Of a stretch of DNA of 64,000 nt, positions 1-8,454 are shown piece by piece (position 1 is the first letter of the stretch; every line of letters begins with the position of its first letter). The position numbers and the translations under genes were made by a program. A model generated the notes under the pieces. The model ran no database searches. It saw nothing but the letters and a program-made list of their open reading frames with translations, and had not been told where the DNA came from. Origin of the DNA: Dehalogenimonas alkenigignens (GTDB taxonomy: Bacteria > Chloroflexota > Dehalococcoidia > Dehalococcoidales > Dehalococcoidaceae); NCBI RefSeq assembly GCF_001466665.1, contig NZ_KQ758903.1:617684-681683 (forward strand). The letters are read 5' to 3'.

Positions 1-1
1 T

Positions 2-616
2 CTTATTGAGGGGTATGTTGCTTCACCGCCCGTTGGAGTAACTGCCGTAGTTACTGGTCAAGGGATTCTAGGTATTGAGATCTTGAATTCACTCACGACC
101 GGGCGTACCGAAATGACCTTATTGGGAGTGGGGCTGGTGTTTATTGGCCTCTTCCTGCTTTTCAGATTCAACCTTCCGCGCGCCCTCATCGCCACTTTGC
201 CAATCGCCATGATTATCGGTTGGTCAAACATTGTGATGTTCCTCGGAAGCATTAAATACACCGCCCTCACCGCCACGCTAGGCTCCCTAATCATCGGTAT
301 TGGTGTTGAATTCACCATCTTAATGATGATGCGCTACAACGAGGAAAGGAACAAGGGTGAAGATCCAAAAACTGCGATGACTACTGCCATGACCAAGATT
401 GGTAGAGCGGTTATTACGTCCGGTCTCACGGTCATCGGCGGGTTTGGCGCTTTGCTCTTCGCACGTGATTTCCCCATTGTGACCGACTTCGGAGCGGTGA
501 CGATGATCAACGTGGGTTTTGCCCTGGTGTCCAGCCTTGTTGTACTGCCGACCGTGATCGTTGCCGTAGACACAAGAAAAGAACGGAAACTTTCCAAATT
601 GGGAGGATCTGGTTGA
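2..616 (+). CDS. MMPL/RND-family exporter, C-terminal part (5' end outside window)
   Basis: The frame is already open at base 2, so this is the 3' end of a larger gene; about 204 residues are visible. The stretch has at least four hydrophobic helices. The conserved region around LGSLIIGIGVEFTILMMMRY matches the permease half of MMPL/RND exporters (SecDF/HpnN-like), where a small Gly-rich helix is followed by a cytoplasmic loop rich in charged residues (NEERNKGEDPKTA). It ends in a basic tail after the last helix. Such proteins export lipids, hydrophobic compounds or peptides with proton-motive force; the substrate here cannot be told. It converges on the stress-protein gene downstream. Confidence 0.8.
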   Translation, partial: LIEGYVASPPVGVTAVVTGQGILGIEILNSLTTGRTEMTLLGVGLVFIGLFLLFRFNLPRALIATLPIAMIIGWSNIVMFLGSIKYTALTATLGSLIIGIGVEFTILMMMRYNEERNKGEDPKTAMTTAMTKIGRAVITSGLTVIGGFGALLFARDFPIVTDFGAVTMINVGFALVSSLVVLPTVIVAVDTRKERKLSKLGGSG

Positions 617-661
617 TCGACCGACCATAAGCAGGTCGTTTTCTATTAAAGGTTCCACGGA

Positions 662-1099
662 TTAAACTGCTTTAATAACGAGCACCGGTATCTCAGCGTG
701 GCTGATTACCCGGTCTGTGACACTCCCTAAGGCTAGTCTTGCAATTCCACTTCGCCCGTGGCTTGCCATCGCAATTAAATCAGCTTTCATTTCTCTAGCT
801 GTCTGGAGGATCATTACCGCGGGTTCTCCCTCTTCGACTATCGTGCGTACATTTTTATCCGGTAAGATTCTCGCGGCGATATCCCTGAGGTAATCGCTTG
901 CCTCTCCATGTGTTAGCGTCATTATTTCGCCTACCGTTGACAAGGCAAGGGTGCCGGTAACACTTGAACTAAGGGGTTGGATCACCTGTAAAAGAATAAA
1001 TTTGGCATCAGAAAAACATTTAGCCAACTCTACAACCTTTGGTAACACTTGTTCAGAAACCGGTGATCCGTCCAGAGGAACGATAACCGTCTTAAACAT
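662..1099 (-). CDS. Universal stress protein UspA family
   Basis: This is a 145-residue single-domain Usp. It starts MFKTVIVPLDGSPVSEQVLP, the usual first strand and nucleotide-binding loop, and carries MASHGRSGIARLALGSVTDRVI, the G-2x-G-9x-G-(S/T) ATP-binding motif of ATP-type UspA proteins, followed by PVLVIKAV. Length and motifs are typical, so it is probably intact. Its start overlaps the stop of a 62-codon upstream frame by eight bases, which suggests the two are translated together. The family binds ATP and is induced under stress; the specific role here is unknown. Confidence 0.9.
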   Translation of the reverse strand: MFKTVIVPLDGSPVSEQVLPKVVELAKCFSDAKFILLQVIQPLSSSVTGTLALSTVGEIMTLTHGEASDYLRDIAARILPDKNVRTIVEEGEPAVMILQTAREMKADLIAMASHGRSGIARLALGSVTDRVISHAEIPVLVIKAV

Positions 1100-1280
1100 G
1101 ATTCACCTCGCAATAAAAAGTCGTCTTTGGTTCCCCATGCATAAAAACAACATCAACAGACCAAGGCAAATATTTAACATTACGGGTCTCTCGATACTTA
1201 ATAGGACTTCCTTGCCTTACGAGTGGCCCCGTCCTAGGATCGAATCCCATATCAATTTTAGCATATTCTTTGGGAGGCAA
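1092..1280 (-). CDS. Small hypothetical protein upstream of the Usp gene
   Basis: A 62-codon frame with a TTG start (MPPKEYAKIDMGFDPRTG...) ends inside the first codons of the universal stress protein gene. The composition is protein-like (PIKYRETRNVKYLPWSVDVV) with no obvious membrane segment, and the overlapping stop/start fits translational coupling. I do not recognise a family. The start is uncertain and the frame could be the tail of a decayed longer gene, because the region upstream holds no convincing gene. Confidence 0.4.
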   Translation of the reverse strand: MPPKEYAKIDMGFDPRTGPLVRQGSPIKYRETRNVKYLPWSVDVVFMHGEPKTTFYCEVNHV

Positions 1281-1663
1281 ACCTTTTCAATATCTTCGGT
1301 TTCACTTCGTTCCCGTCAAAACTCTCTGCAAGACATTTCCAACCGGTTTCCGAGCCGGATGAAAATCAGCTTCACGCCAAAGCGATAAGCCAATCATCCA
1401 GTGCTCGGTGACCCAGCATCGGCCTCGTTTCCTTTTAGAACGGCGATAACCTCTCCCCCCTTGGTGTACTGCTTGGCTTTCAAGGTAAATCCTTGTTGCG
1501 CATCTTATCACGCTGGAGGACTCCAAGTCAGGGTTCATCTGTTTTCGTGGGGAAGGTCAATCACAGGTCACCCGAACGAGCAGGCTGGGTTGACACCTTA
1601 AAGAGAGGGGTGGTAGTATATTTTTGTTTCTTTGGATAATACGCTTCCTAGTGAGACATCATA
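1281..1663. other. Intergenic stretch without a supported gene
   Basis: About 380 bases separate two divergently oriented genes. Short frames exist on both strands, but none has a credible ribosome site, family motif or coding-like composition. A frame on the minus strand (1302-1538) is rich in Arg, Trp and Cys and looks like chance or a decayed gene. The plus-strand side must contain the promoter of the regulator at 1664; an A+T-rich stretch with GATAAT about 25 bases before its ATG is a possible -10 element. Confidence 0.5.
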
Positions 1664-2374
1664 ATGCAGCTTACTTTTCGGCAACAAACCTTTATTAAAA
1701 AGTTACTCGATGTTTATCGAGAGATGCAAGAACCTATACACTATAGTGTGATTGCTAAAAGGTTGGGAATAAGCGCCTCAACTGCTTACGACATGTTAAG
1801 ACTTCTGGAGAAGAAGGGGCTGGTAACCTCGAGATATGATACACCAAAAGAAAGCGGTGGCCCTGGGCGCTCAAACATACGCTTCGTTCCTACCGCCGAT
1901 GCCGCTGAGTTGTTCTCATATTTAACAGGCGATCTCCATGAAGGGGATAACTGGAATGACGTGAAAGTACATATTTTAGACAATTTGAGCCGCGGCAAGG
2001 CTGCCGAATGTGAAAACACTCTAAACGAGTTGCTAACTGCCGTCTCAGGAAAGCGCTCACCGCTTGTTCAATGCGCCGAAGTCATGGCGGCGCTGTTTCT
2101 GAAGCTCAAAGAAACCAGGCATGAATTGGTCGAACGTTACTTGATTGATAATTTACTGGAGGCGCCAGCCAGTAAACACCGCATGAGTATCCTCCCTGGC
2201 ATAGTTCTAGGATTAGCCCATACCGACCAAAAGACCCACAGGTTAATGCGTAAATATCAGGAGATCGCCGAGAAGTATGAGGCATCTCTACAGATTCTTT
2301 GCAGGGACAGTGTTATTAAACTTCATCATTTTATCAGGGACGCGTGGCATGTAATAAAAATACCCGTAAATTAA
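1664..2374 (+). CDS. Winged-helix DNA-binding regulator
   Basis: A 236-residue protein. Residues 1-85 form a winged helix: FRQQTFIKKLLDVYREMQ, then IHYSVIAKRLGISASTAYDM as helix-turn-helix, then LRLLEKKGLVTSRYDTP as the wing, similar to LexA-like and IclR/MarR-like N-termini. The remaining 150 residues are mostly helical with no motif I can name and may be a ligand or dimerisation domain. It stands alone between divergent and co-directional genes, so targets are unknown; autoregulation from the preceding intergenic region is plausible. Confidence 0.65.
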   Translation: MQLTFRQQTFIKKLLDVYREMQEPIHYSVIAKRLGISASTAYDMLRLLEKKGLVTSRYDTPKESGGPGRSNIRFVPTADAAELFSYLTGDLHEGDNWNDVKVHILDNLSRGKAAECENTLNELLTAVSGKRSPLVQCAEVMAALFLKLKETRHELVERYLIDNLLEAPASKHRMSILPGIVLGLAHTDQKTHRLMRKYQEIAEKYEASLQILCRDSVIKLHHFIRDAWHVIKIPVN

Positions 2375-2535
2375 AAATTTTAGATAATATTTTGGTTTCT
2401 TAAGGATAAATAGTTACGAAATGTGTTGGGATTCATATCATATTCACCGCCTCGCAGCATACCTCAAGACGGCTGTTCATTTCCCAGTGGTTCCGGTCGG
2501 GCCTCCTTCGCATAATGACCATGGATATTGGGTAA

Positions 2536-3177
2536 ATGAGTAATGAAATGCCTGTTTCGACTATAAAAATGGCCATGGCGCCGCGATACGCCCGGATGAT
2601 TTCTAACATTTTCCACCCCTGGGCGATGCTGGTACCGACGACGGCGATGACTGCGTGTCACGTCTACAAAGAACCTATTGAATGTACCAAGTGGACGGTA
2701 TTAGCGCTCCTTCCGGCGTTTGTCTTCCCTTTTTTTTACACCTTGTTAAGAGCTCGAGCGCAGTCTAATGGCGGAATCCACCAGAAGGTCTCCCGTTCTC
2801 TGGTTCGCGACGACCCAGGACAACTTCTAATTCTCACTCTTCTTTTTGGTGCCCCCGCTATACTGATTCTCCTTGTTCTGAATAGCGCACCTGATTTACC
2901 AATAATGTTCACTGGATTTACCGCCGTAATGTTGGCTACCGCGCTGGTTAACTTAAGATACCGGGCCAGTTTTCATATATCCATGATCACTTCCATGCAG
3001 GTGGCACTGTTATTTGTTTACGGACCGATCGGGCTTGTTTTTATCCCGCTGTTGCCAATTATCGGCCTGTCACGTTTCAAGTTGGGGGAACACACCCTAA
3101 AGCAGATATTAGCGGGGCTTACTATCGGGATCGTTGTGAGTGGCGTTGTCTTTTTAATTTTAGGCTTAGGCCAGTAG
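2536..3177 (+). CDS. PAP2-like integral membrane protein
   Basis: A 213-residue protein with about five to six membrane helices. The opening ISNIFHPWAMLVP, the central RYRASFHISMITSMQVALLF and the closing KLGEHTLKQILAGLTIGIVV resemble the membrane layout of PAP2-type phosphatases (an SxH motif, then an R/H-containing motif before the last helices). The classical KxxxxxxRP motif is not visible, so catalysis is doubtful. Start choice is uncertain: ATG at 2536 lacks a strong ribosome site and ATG at 2545 is an alternative. Confidence 0.5.
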   Translation: MSNEMPVSTIKMAMAPRYARMISNIFHPWAMLVPTTAMTACHVYKEPIECTKWTVLALLPAFVFPFFYTLLRARAQSNGGIHQKVSRSLVRDDPGQLLILTLLFGAPAILILLVLNSAPDLPIMFTGFTAVMLATALVNLRYRASFHISMITSMQVALLFVYGPIGLVFIPLLPIIGLSRFKLGEHTLKQILAGLTIGIVVSGVVFLILGLGQ

Positions 3178-3228
3178 AAAGGATTCTGAAGCTACAGGTA
3201 ATCACGGGTTCATTAGAAGGAGGGCAAG

Positions 3229-3360
3229 GTGAAAAATGGTTTACGATGGTTTTTCAATAAAATTGCCGACCTCATAGTGCTCCTATGGGATTGGAAGGTG
3301 AGAACCTGGCTTCGGATGGGTTGGTCACGGCCCTTGAAATTAAAAAGGGGGAACGATTAG
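3229..3360 (+). CDS. Short basic Trp-rich protein, 43 residues
   Basis: A GTG start lies a few bases after a strong AGGAGGG ribosome site and opens a 43-codon frame (MKNGLRWFFNKIADLIVLLW...). It contains one amphipathic or membrane-associated stretch (IADLIVLLWDW) followed by a very basic tail (RPLKLKRGN). It sits between the PAP2-like gene and the DegV gene in the same direction. No family is recognised; the strong ribosome site is the main support. Confidence 0.4.
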   Translation: MKNGLRWFFNKIADLIVLLWDWKVRTWLRMGWSRPLKLKRGND

Positions 3361-3396
3361 GCGTTTGACTGATAAATTAAAGGGAAAGGAGCAACA

Positions 3397-4230
3397 ATGA
3401 CGATTCGCATCGTGACTGATAACACCGCAGACATTCCTCCCCATCTGGTGGACGAACTTGGTATCACCGTGGTGCCGTCGTATGTGATTTTCGGCAGTGC
3501 GTCCTACCGCGGCGGTGTTGATTTGACCACTGAAGAGTTCTATAAGAGACTACAAGGCCCAGTTTTACCCACCACCTCTCAGCCAACTCCACAGGATTTC
3601 GTAGCTGCCTACAGCTGGCTTGCCAAGAGCGCGGATGGCATTTTGTCCATACACATATCTTCAAAGTTAAGCGGTACCCTGAATTCTGCCGAACAAGCCA
3701 AAAAGTCCGGGAATTTTGAATGTCCCATCGAGATTATCGATAGCAAGAACCTGACGATGGCTCTAGGCTTGATGGTGATTGCCGCAGCCAAGATGGCCAA
3801 TGCTGGCAAAGAGCTATCTGAAATCGCCACTGCCGTCCGTAATATGGTGGTTAACACGAGACTACTAATTTTATTCGACACCCTAGAATACCTGTACAAG
3901 GGAGGGCGCATCGGTAAAGCGAAATCCTTAATGGGCTCGATATTAAATGTCAAACCACTACTAACCGTCAAGGAAGGCGAGTTCGTGCCTGTAACCCAGG
4001 TTCACAGCCGCACCAAGGGTAAAGAGAAGCTGTTTGAATTCGTCCAGAATACGCCGGATGTAGAGGAAGTAGCCGTTGTGTACGCTACTCTTCCAGAGGA
4101 AGCTAACGATCTTGCAGCCCGTATTGCGGCTGGCCATAAAATAGGCGTCACCAATAGCCGCATAGGCCCAGTACTCGGCGTGCACAGCGGCCCAGGGGCG
4201 CTGGCTGTTGCCCTAAGAACGAGTGGTTGA
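3397..4230 (+). CDS. DegV family fatty-acid-binding protein (copy 1)
   Basis: A 277-residue full-length DegV protein. It begins MTIRIVTDNTADIPPHLVDE and has the family marks TTSQPTP, SIHISSKLSGT (a Ser/Thr-rich fatty-acid carboxylate-binding loop), a GGRIGKAK loop and GVHSGPGALAV near the C-terminus. DegV/FakB proteins bind a fatty acid for phosphorylation by a FakA-type kinase; no fakA is visible here. A ribosome site (AAAGGAG) precedes the ATG. A second homologue lies at 32917-33753 with the same motif order but considerable divergence, so they are old paralogues rather than a fresh duplication. Confidence 0.9.
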   Translation: MTIRIVTDNTADIPPHLVDELGITVVPSYVIFGSASYRGGVDLTTEEFYKRLQGPVLPTTSQPTPQDFVAAYSWLAKSADGILSIHISSKLSGTLNSAEQAKKSGNFECPIEIIDSKNLTMALGLMVIAAAKMANAGKELSEIATAVRNMVVNTRLLILFDTLEYLYKGGRIGKAKSLMGSILNVKPLLTVKEGEFVPVTQVHSRTKGKEKLFEFVQNTPDVEEVAVVYATLPEEANDLAARIAAGHKIGVTNSRIGPVLGVHSGPGALAVALRTSG

Positions 4231-4419
4231 TGTTTAAACGGAATAGGCACTAATCCAAGTGAACCTTACATTTAAGGTGGATTACCACCGCCTCGGTTCC
4301 TTCCCAGAGTCTAATGGGGCGTGAAATGACGGTGGGTCCATACATAACCAAGATTGTAGTTCATATGTTTTAAAGGTCGTTCCCACTTCCATATCTTTTC
4401 CAAGCTAGAGAAGCAGTTG

Positions 4420-5211
4420 ATGCATAAGAAGGTTGGTTTAGCCCTAAGTAGCGGCGCTGCTAGGGGTTTGGCTCATATCGGAGTTCTCGCAGGACTCAAA
4501 GACCACGACATCCACATCGATATGATTACGGGTACCAGCATGGGAGCGTTTATTGCTGCCATGTATGCTCGTGGAGAAGAGGTCGAAGGAATAAAACGTG
4601 TTGTAAGTGACTTGGGCCAGAAAAGGCTCTCGCTGCTCTTTGACCCCGTATTGCCACGGTCGAGTTTAATCCGTGGCCGAAAAATGGCTGAGGAGGTAAG
4701 ATCTGCCATTGGCGATATTCGTTTCTCTGAATTAAATATACCCTTTGCGTGCTCGGCCACAGACTTGGCTCAAGGAAGAACCGTAGTGATTGACGAAGGG
4801 CCAGTTTGGGAAGCCGTCATGGCCAGCATTTCTATCCCGATCCTGTTACCACCAGTCCGCCTGAAACGGCACTTATTAGTGGACGGAGGAATTACCAATC
4901 CGATCCCCGTCGCCACCTTGAAAGACATGGGCGCTGATGTGGTGATCGCGGTTGATACCGTTTCTAGGGAAAATGCGCTTGGGGATATGATCTTTGATGG
5001 AAATTCTAAACCGCCTAATATCTTCAATATTGCCTTTCAAACAATTAACCTTGTGGGTTGTCAGGCGTTAAAAAACAGCGTTGTCGATGCAGATATTGTA
5101 ATTAAACCTCGAGTCAATCAGATTGGATGGATTGACTTTAAAAGCATCGATGACTGCATTGCAGAGGGCAGATTGGCGTTGGAAAAATCAATAGACCGAA
5201 TTAATGGTTAA
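4420..5211 (+). CDS. Patatin-like phospholipase (RssA/NTE-type)
   Basis: A 263-residue single-domain protein with the complete patatin signature: the glycine-rich oxyanion loop SSGAARGLAHIGVL, the nucleophile elbow GTSMG and the catalytic DGG motif in LLVDGGITNPIPV. It lacks a signal peptide and is likely cytoplasmic or membrane-peripheral. I chose ATG at 4420; a TTG one codon earlier is possible. Members hydrolyse acyl esters of lipids; the substrate is unknown. Neighbouring DegV also handles fatty acids, so a lipid-recycling pair is a reasonable inference only. Confidence 0.88.
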   Translation: MHKKVGLALSSGAARGLAHIGVLAGLKDHDIHIDMITGTSMGAFIAAMYARGEEVEGIKRVVSDLGQKRLSLLFDPVLPRSSLIRGRKMAEEVRSAIGDIRFSELNIPFACSATDLAQGRTVVIDEGPVWEAVMASISIPILLPPVRLKRHLLVDGGITNPIPVATLKDMGADVVIAVDTVSRENALGDMIFDGNSKPPNIFNIAFQTINLVGCQALKNSVVDADIVIKPRVNQIGWIDFKSIDDCIAEGRLALEKSIDRING

Positions 5212-5281
5212 GTGACAGACTAACACTAACCCCCAGGCATTCGGCTGCCCACCAAGGATAGTCAGTTATATCTTATGAACA

Positions 5282-5308
5282 ATGAGAAATGCGCATATCC
5301 TTTCTCAT
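5282..5308. repeat. 8-bp inverted repeat left of the mobile element
   Basis: ATGAGAAA (5282-5289) and TTTCTCAT (5301-5308) form a perfect inverted repeat around an 11-base centre, about 70 bases after the patatin stop and about 120 bases before the first element-type gene remnant. It could be a weak terminator, an operator or part of a junction. No partner copy is found near the tRNA-Ala end, so an attachment role is unsupported. Confidence 0.35.
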
Positions 5309-5427
5309 CGGTTTGACAACTTTCTCTATCTTAAAAATCGCGATCTCAACGTCTGATAGTAAAATCTCTTTTGGTGTATGGTCACGTTGTCTGCGAATGT
5401 GCAGCCTCCCCAACCAAATGGTCGTGG

Positions 5428-5463
5428 GCGGTGGCCCCGTTTAGGCATTAACGGGGCCACCGC
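5428..5463. terminator. 14-bp stem hairpin closing the leftward operon
   Basis: GCGGTGGCCCCGTT (5428-5441) and its exact complement (5450-5463) enclose an eight-base loop. The stop codon of the decayed tyrosine recombinase lies at the loop edge. There is no T-tract on either side, so it may stop transcription only with Rho or may serve as a structured RNA 3' end. It marks the last clear element-type sequence on the left. Confidence 0.55.
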
Positions 5464-6134
5464 TCTCCCAGAGATCATCGTACCAACGCCGATGTTCCTC
5501 ACCAGCAACCTTGCGATACTGGGCTGTCGTGTTGAAGCTCTGGTGACCAAGATGCTCCTGAAGCATTCTCAGGCCGTCGCCGGTGTCATTGTGTTTAACT
5601 GCGTGCACCGCAAAAGCGTCCCCGAGCTTATGCGGTGAAACGTAATGAACCTTGCCTGATTCGTTGTTGATGATCCTCGGCAAGCCAGCTTTCTCGGCGA
5701 GAGTTTTAATAATTTGCCAGGCTCTATGCCTGTTGAAAAGGAGGCGTTTCCCGTTTCGACTGACCGGGCTTGGGAGATATATTCCCTAAATAGGGTGATA
5801 AGTGCGTCGTCCAACGGTAGCACATGCTGCCTGCGATGCTCTCTCAGCTCTTTGACCGCTGTCTCGACCTTGTCCCCACATTTCGGGCAGAAGACCGTTG
5901 CCAGACAGAGAGCTGTACCGCATTTAGGACATTTAGCTTGATGCGGGATTTCAAGTGCTTGATGTTGACAGTTCTGTTGTTTAGGTCAATGTCATCGGCA
6001 GTGACACCCAGCGCTTCCGAAACCCGGCAGCCAAGATGGAACAATGTGGTGGCCAGCAGCTTGTCGCGTAAATTGCCAGCGGCGCTAGTTAAGCAGCCGA
6101 TGTCTTGCGGTTCGAGATAACTTTTTGTGCTCAA
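5441..6134 (-). pseudogene. Decayed tyrosine recombinase with zinc-ribbon insert
   Basis: Aligned with the intact recombinase at 9890-10570, three frame segments reconstruct one gene: the YLEP...FHLGCRVSEAL start, a KCPKCG...CPKCG zinc ribbon in a second frame, and the catalytic C-terminus in a third. Frameshifts lie near 5935 and near 5755. The second catalytic arginine is also lost: HKLGDAF stands where the intact copy has HRLRDAF. HLGH and the nucleophile region (TTAQYRKV) remain. A TTG start overlaps the upstream stop (TTGA). Both frameshifts and the active-site loss indicate a dead paralogue. Confidence 0.85.
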
Positions 6135-6670
6135 TTGTTTTTCAGATGGTTCGGTCCGATTTCGGGATACAAAGTAAATAGTGGATTCGCCCAAGACCGG
6201 TCATCAGCAGAGATCCCTTCTTGGGTCAGCCGGTAATAAGTCCGCTTCGGGGCATCGGGGTAATTGTCCTGAATAGCAGACGGTTCTTGCCGCTCTGTCG
6301 CCTCCACCCAACCTAACCTCTTCAACACACCGAAATACATCAGGAACGAGTGGTAGCGCATGTGGGTAAACTTCCGTGACACCTTCCTGAGCTGGCTCTG
6401 GTAGATTTCCTCGGCATATTCCTCGGTGACATCCACACCGCGGACCACCTGCTTGCTGATGATCCTCTCCGCCCGCTCCCTGGCGGTCGCCCTGGCCAGC
6501 GCCTCTTTATATTCGTAGTTGATGTCCGCCTGCGGAGCGCCGCGCTCCGGGTCGATTCTTGGCGAATCCTCCGGTCCGTTCCCCAGCAGGTATTCCCGTA
6601 TAAACCAGCCGCAGCCGAAAGGCCGGAGGAAACCGCCCCTGCTCGGTCTCAGTTCCATCTCCGAAGGCAT
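6131..6670 (-). CDS. Hypothetical protein, possible winged-helix C-terminus
   Basis: A 179-residue soluble protein. The middle is helical and charged (EYKEALARATARERAERIISKQV). The C-terminal half has SFLMYFGVLKRLGWVEATE followed by KRTYYRLTQEGI, a helix-strand pattern resembling a winged helix reading a short linear DNA or protein target. No family is recognised. Four bases separate its start from the upstream ArdC-type gene, and its stop overlaps the start of the recombinase pseudogene, so it belongs to the late operon of the element. Confidence 0.6.
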   Translation of the reverse strand: MPSEMELRPSRGGFLRPFGCGWFIREYLLGNGPEDSPRIDPERGAPQADINYEYKEALARATARERAERIISKQVVRGVDVTEEYAEEIYQSQLRKVSRKFTHMRYHSFLMYFGVLKRLGWVEATERQEPSAIQDNYPDAPKRTYYRLTQEGISADDRSWANPLFTLYPEIGPNHLKNN

Positions 6671-6673
6671 ACG

Positions 6674-8149
6674 TTAGCACACTCCTGCCGGCTTTTTAGG
6701 GAGAGACTCCAGCCCTTCGATGATTCTGGTGGTCACCTGGCGGATCGAGGCCAGATTTCGCTCAAGGACCTTCTTGTCCTGCGCCCAGAGGGCGACATAA
6801 GGGAAAGACCTGGTTCCGGTGTCGAAGCCGAAGTGGGCGCCGACGGTGAAGGCAACGCTTTCGGCGATGGTTTCGGCATCACGCCGCGGGATGTGGAAGA
6901 CCCCTTCTGAATAGTAGTGAGCCACCTCGTGGATCAACGTCTTCAACTGCTGGGCTCGCGATTCCTCGGGCCTGACCCAGATTTCCTTGCCGGAGAAAAA
7001 GCCCTTGATGGCCGGATCCTGGTACGGCTTAGAGTCAAACCCGACATGCACGCCTTCACTGCGGACGAGGTGCGTAATGTCACCGAAAAGTTCCTCATTG
7101 GCTTCGCCGGTGAGCACCGGCACCTCGAATTCGGGCAGCGGTTTGCCCTCGGTCTGACTGAGGTCGAAGACATAGACCACCTTGAAGTAGATCGGCCGCA
7201 GAAATTCCTGTTTCTCCTCTTCCTCGTCATCTTTCTTGCCCTTGGGTTCGTCAACATGCTCGGCTTTCAAAGACGATTTCGGCGGCAGGCATGGCGCGAG
7301 GATGGCAATGCCCTTCTCGCCCTTCTTGACCCAGCGGCCGAGGTCCTTCCAGGTGTTAAAGCCAGCCACCCGGCTGGCGTTCGGGTTCTGTGACGCAATG
7401 AGAATGAGATTGCCGATAGAATAGTCGTGGAATTTCGACATCGTGAGAAGGAAGTTTCGGAAATGGCTGCTGGACTGGATGCCGTCGACGCCGTCCTTGA
7501 GCTTTTTCAGGACCTCATCGATGCGGCGCTCTTTAGCCTCGGGCTCGATGGAAAAGCTGTAATCCGGCACCGGAGCGCCGACCCAGCTCATCAAGTCGTA
7601 ACTTCGAGGGGTGACGATCTCGCATTTGGCATCAAAGTGCCTAGCCGCAGACTGCGGGACAGAACCGGATGAGCCGATAACTGAATTAGTGAGATGGCGG
7701 GACAAGCCAATCAGAAATATCCCGGCCGCCAAGGACCCGCCAAGTAAAGCAATCGTGCTTGACCAATCCGGCGCTGCCGGCGGCAATTCCTGGAGCGGAA
7801 GCCAGCTCACTGAGGCCTCGTCGCCAACCTCGATTCCCGCTAACTCGCCGGCATTCACCTCGATGAAGAATCGGGCTGGCGAAGTCGAACTGACCAGGTA
7901 GCCTGGCGAGACATCACGATAGAACTCTGTTATGGTGAAGTCCTCGGAGAGAAAGACGATGTCCAGCGGGAACAGCATCGGCGCCGTCGTAACTTCGATA
8001 GCCCGGGAAGACCCCAGGTCAAAAAACATTCCGGTCCCAACCGCAAGCCCGGGTGATCCGCCTAGTCCCTGGTTCAATTCCCAGGGGGCGGCCGCCACAG
8101 CGGCGATCCACTCCCTGTCTTTGATGGTTATCTTTACCTGGCCGCTCAC
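6674..8149 (-). CDS. DUF192 - membrane helix - ArdC-like zincin fusion
   Basis: A 491-residue protein with a GTG start overlapping the upstream stop (GTGA). Residues about 35-115 match DUF192 (FPLDIVFLSEDFTI, SARFFIEVNAGELAG-type strands). Residues about 131-150 form one membrane helix. Residues about 205-305 match the ArdC N-terminal domain (SIGNLILIASQNPNA, GFNTWKDLGRWVKKGEKGI). Residues 407-411 are HEVAH, a zinc-protease motif, with a downstream DAETIAES that could give the third ligand. ArdC proteins are plasmid antirestriction factors that bind DNA. The fusion to an apparently membrane-anchored DUF192 is unusual; the topology is inferred. Confidence 0.8.
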   Translation of the reverse strand: MSGQVKITIKDREWIAAVAAAPWELNQGLGGSPGLAVGTGMFFDLGSSRAIEVTTAPMLFPLDIVFLSEDFTITEFYRDVSPGYLVSSTSPARFFIEVNAGELAGIEVGDEASVSWLPLQELPPAAPDWSSTIALLGGSLAAGIFLIGLSRHLTNSVIGSSGSVPQSAARHFDAKCEIVTPRSYDLMSWVGAPVPDYSFSIEPEAKERRIDEVLKKLKDGVDGIQSSSHFRNFLLTMSKFHDYSIGNLILIASQNPNASRVAGFNTWKDLGRWVKKGEKGIAILAPCLPPKSSLKAEHVDEPKGKKDDEEEEKQEFLRPIYFKVVYVFDLSQTEGKPLPEFEVPVLTGEANEELFGDITHLVRSEGVHVGFDSKPYQDPAIKGFFSGKEIWVRPEESRAQQLKTLIHEVAHYYSEGVFHIPRRDAETIAESVAFTVGAHFGFDTGTRSFPYVALWAQDKKVLERNLASIRQVTTRIIEGLESLPKKPAGVC

Positions 8150-8454
8150 CCGCGCCTCCCGGGGATCCGCTTGATGCCGTTTCGCTTGCTCTCAAGACCC
8201 ATCTGCCGGCTCTCGAAGTCGGCATCTCCGATATCCGATCCGCCGAACATGGCCTGGTCGAAGTTTCGGTGCCACCGGGCCGAGGCCTTGAAGTCGGTCT
8301 TCTCCTCGAATTTCTCGCCGCGGCTCCTCTTAGGCCTCATGCCGGGCGGCGCGATCGCCGACATACCTTCGAGATAGACCTCGCTTGTCATGTCCTCGCG
8401 GTAGTTTACGGGAGCGTTCACCCCGAACTCTTCATGGTTGGCGTAACGTCCCAT
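8146..8454 (-). CDS. MGxYA-family small protein, long form
   Basis: A 102-residue hydrophilic protein starting MGRYANHEEFGVNAPVNYRE, with GMSAIAPPGMRPKR and a basic C-terminal half containing NFDQAMFGG. The protein at 17996-18208 of the same element shares the pattern (MGKYA, VPVAYQE, GMNGIAPSGLKVK, KRAMFE), so the two are paralogues; the protein at 20571-20801 shares only the AMFE tail. No family is recognised. A good AGGAGG ribosome site precedes the ATG, which lies inside the end of the upstream gene. Small, charged and repeated in the late module: a minor structural or scaffold role is possible but unproven. Confidence 0.6.
   Translation of the reverse strand: MGRYANHEEFGVNAPVNYREDMTSEVYLEGMSAIAPPGMRPKRSRGEKFEEKTDFKASARWHRNFDQAMFGGSDIGDADFESRQMGLESKRNGIKRIPGRRG

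Noticed and set aside
1231-1255. T-loop-like GGATCGAATCCC as a tRNA or att remnant
   Set aside because: The surrounding bases do not form acceptor or anticodon arms, and the stretch lies inside a plausible small protein frame.
1302-1538. Minus-strand 78-codon frame as a transposase or regulator
   Set aside because: Composition is Arg/Trp/Cys-rich with no motif and no ribosome site; probably chance or a decayed remnant.
5212-5500. Left attachment site as a copy of the tRNA-Ala 3' end
   Set aside because: I looked for GGAGCCGGAGGGGATCGAAC or partial copies in both orientations near the left edge and found none; serine integrase cores can be too short to see by eye.
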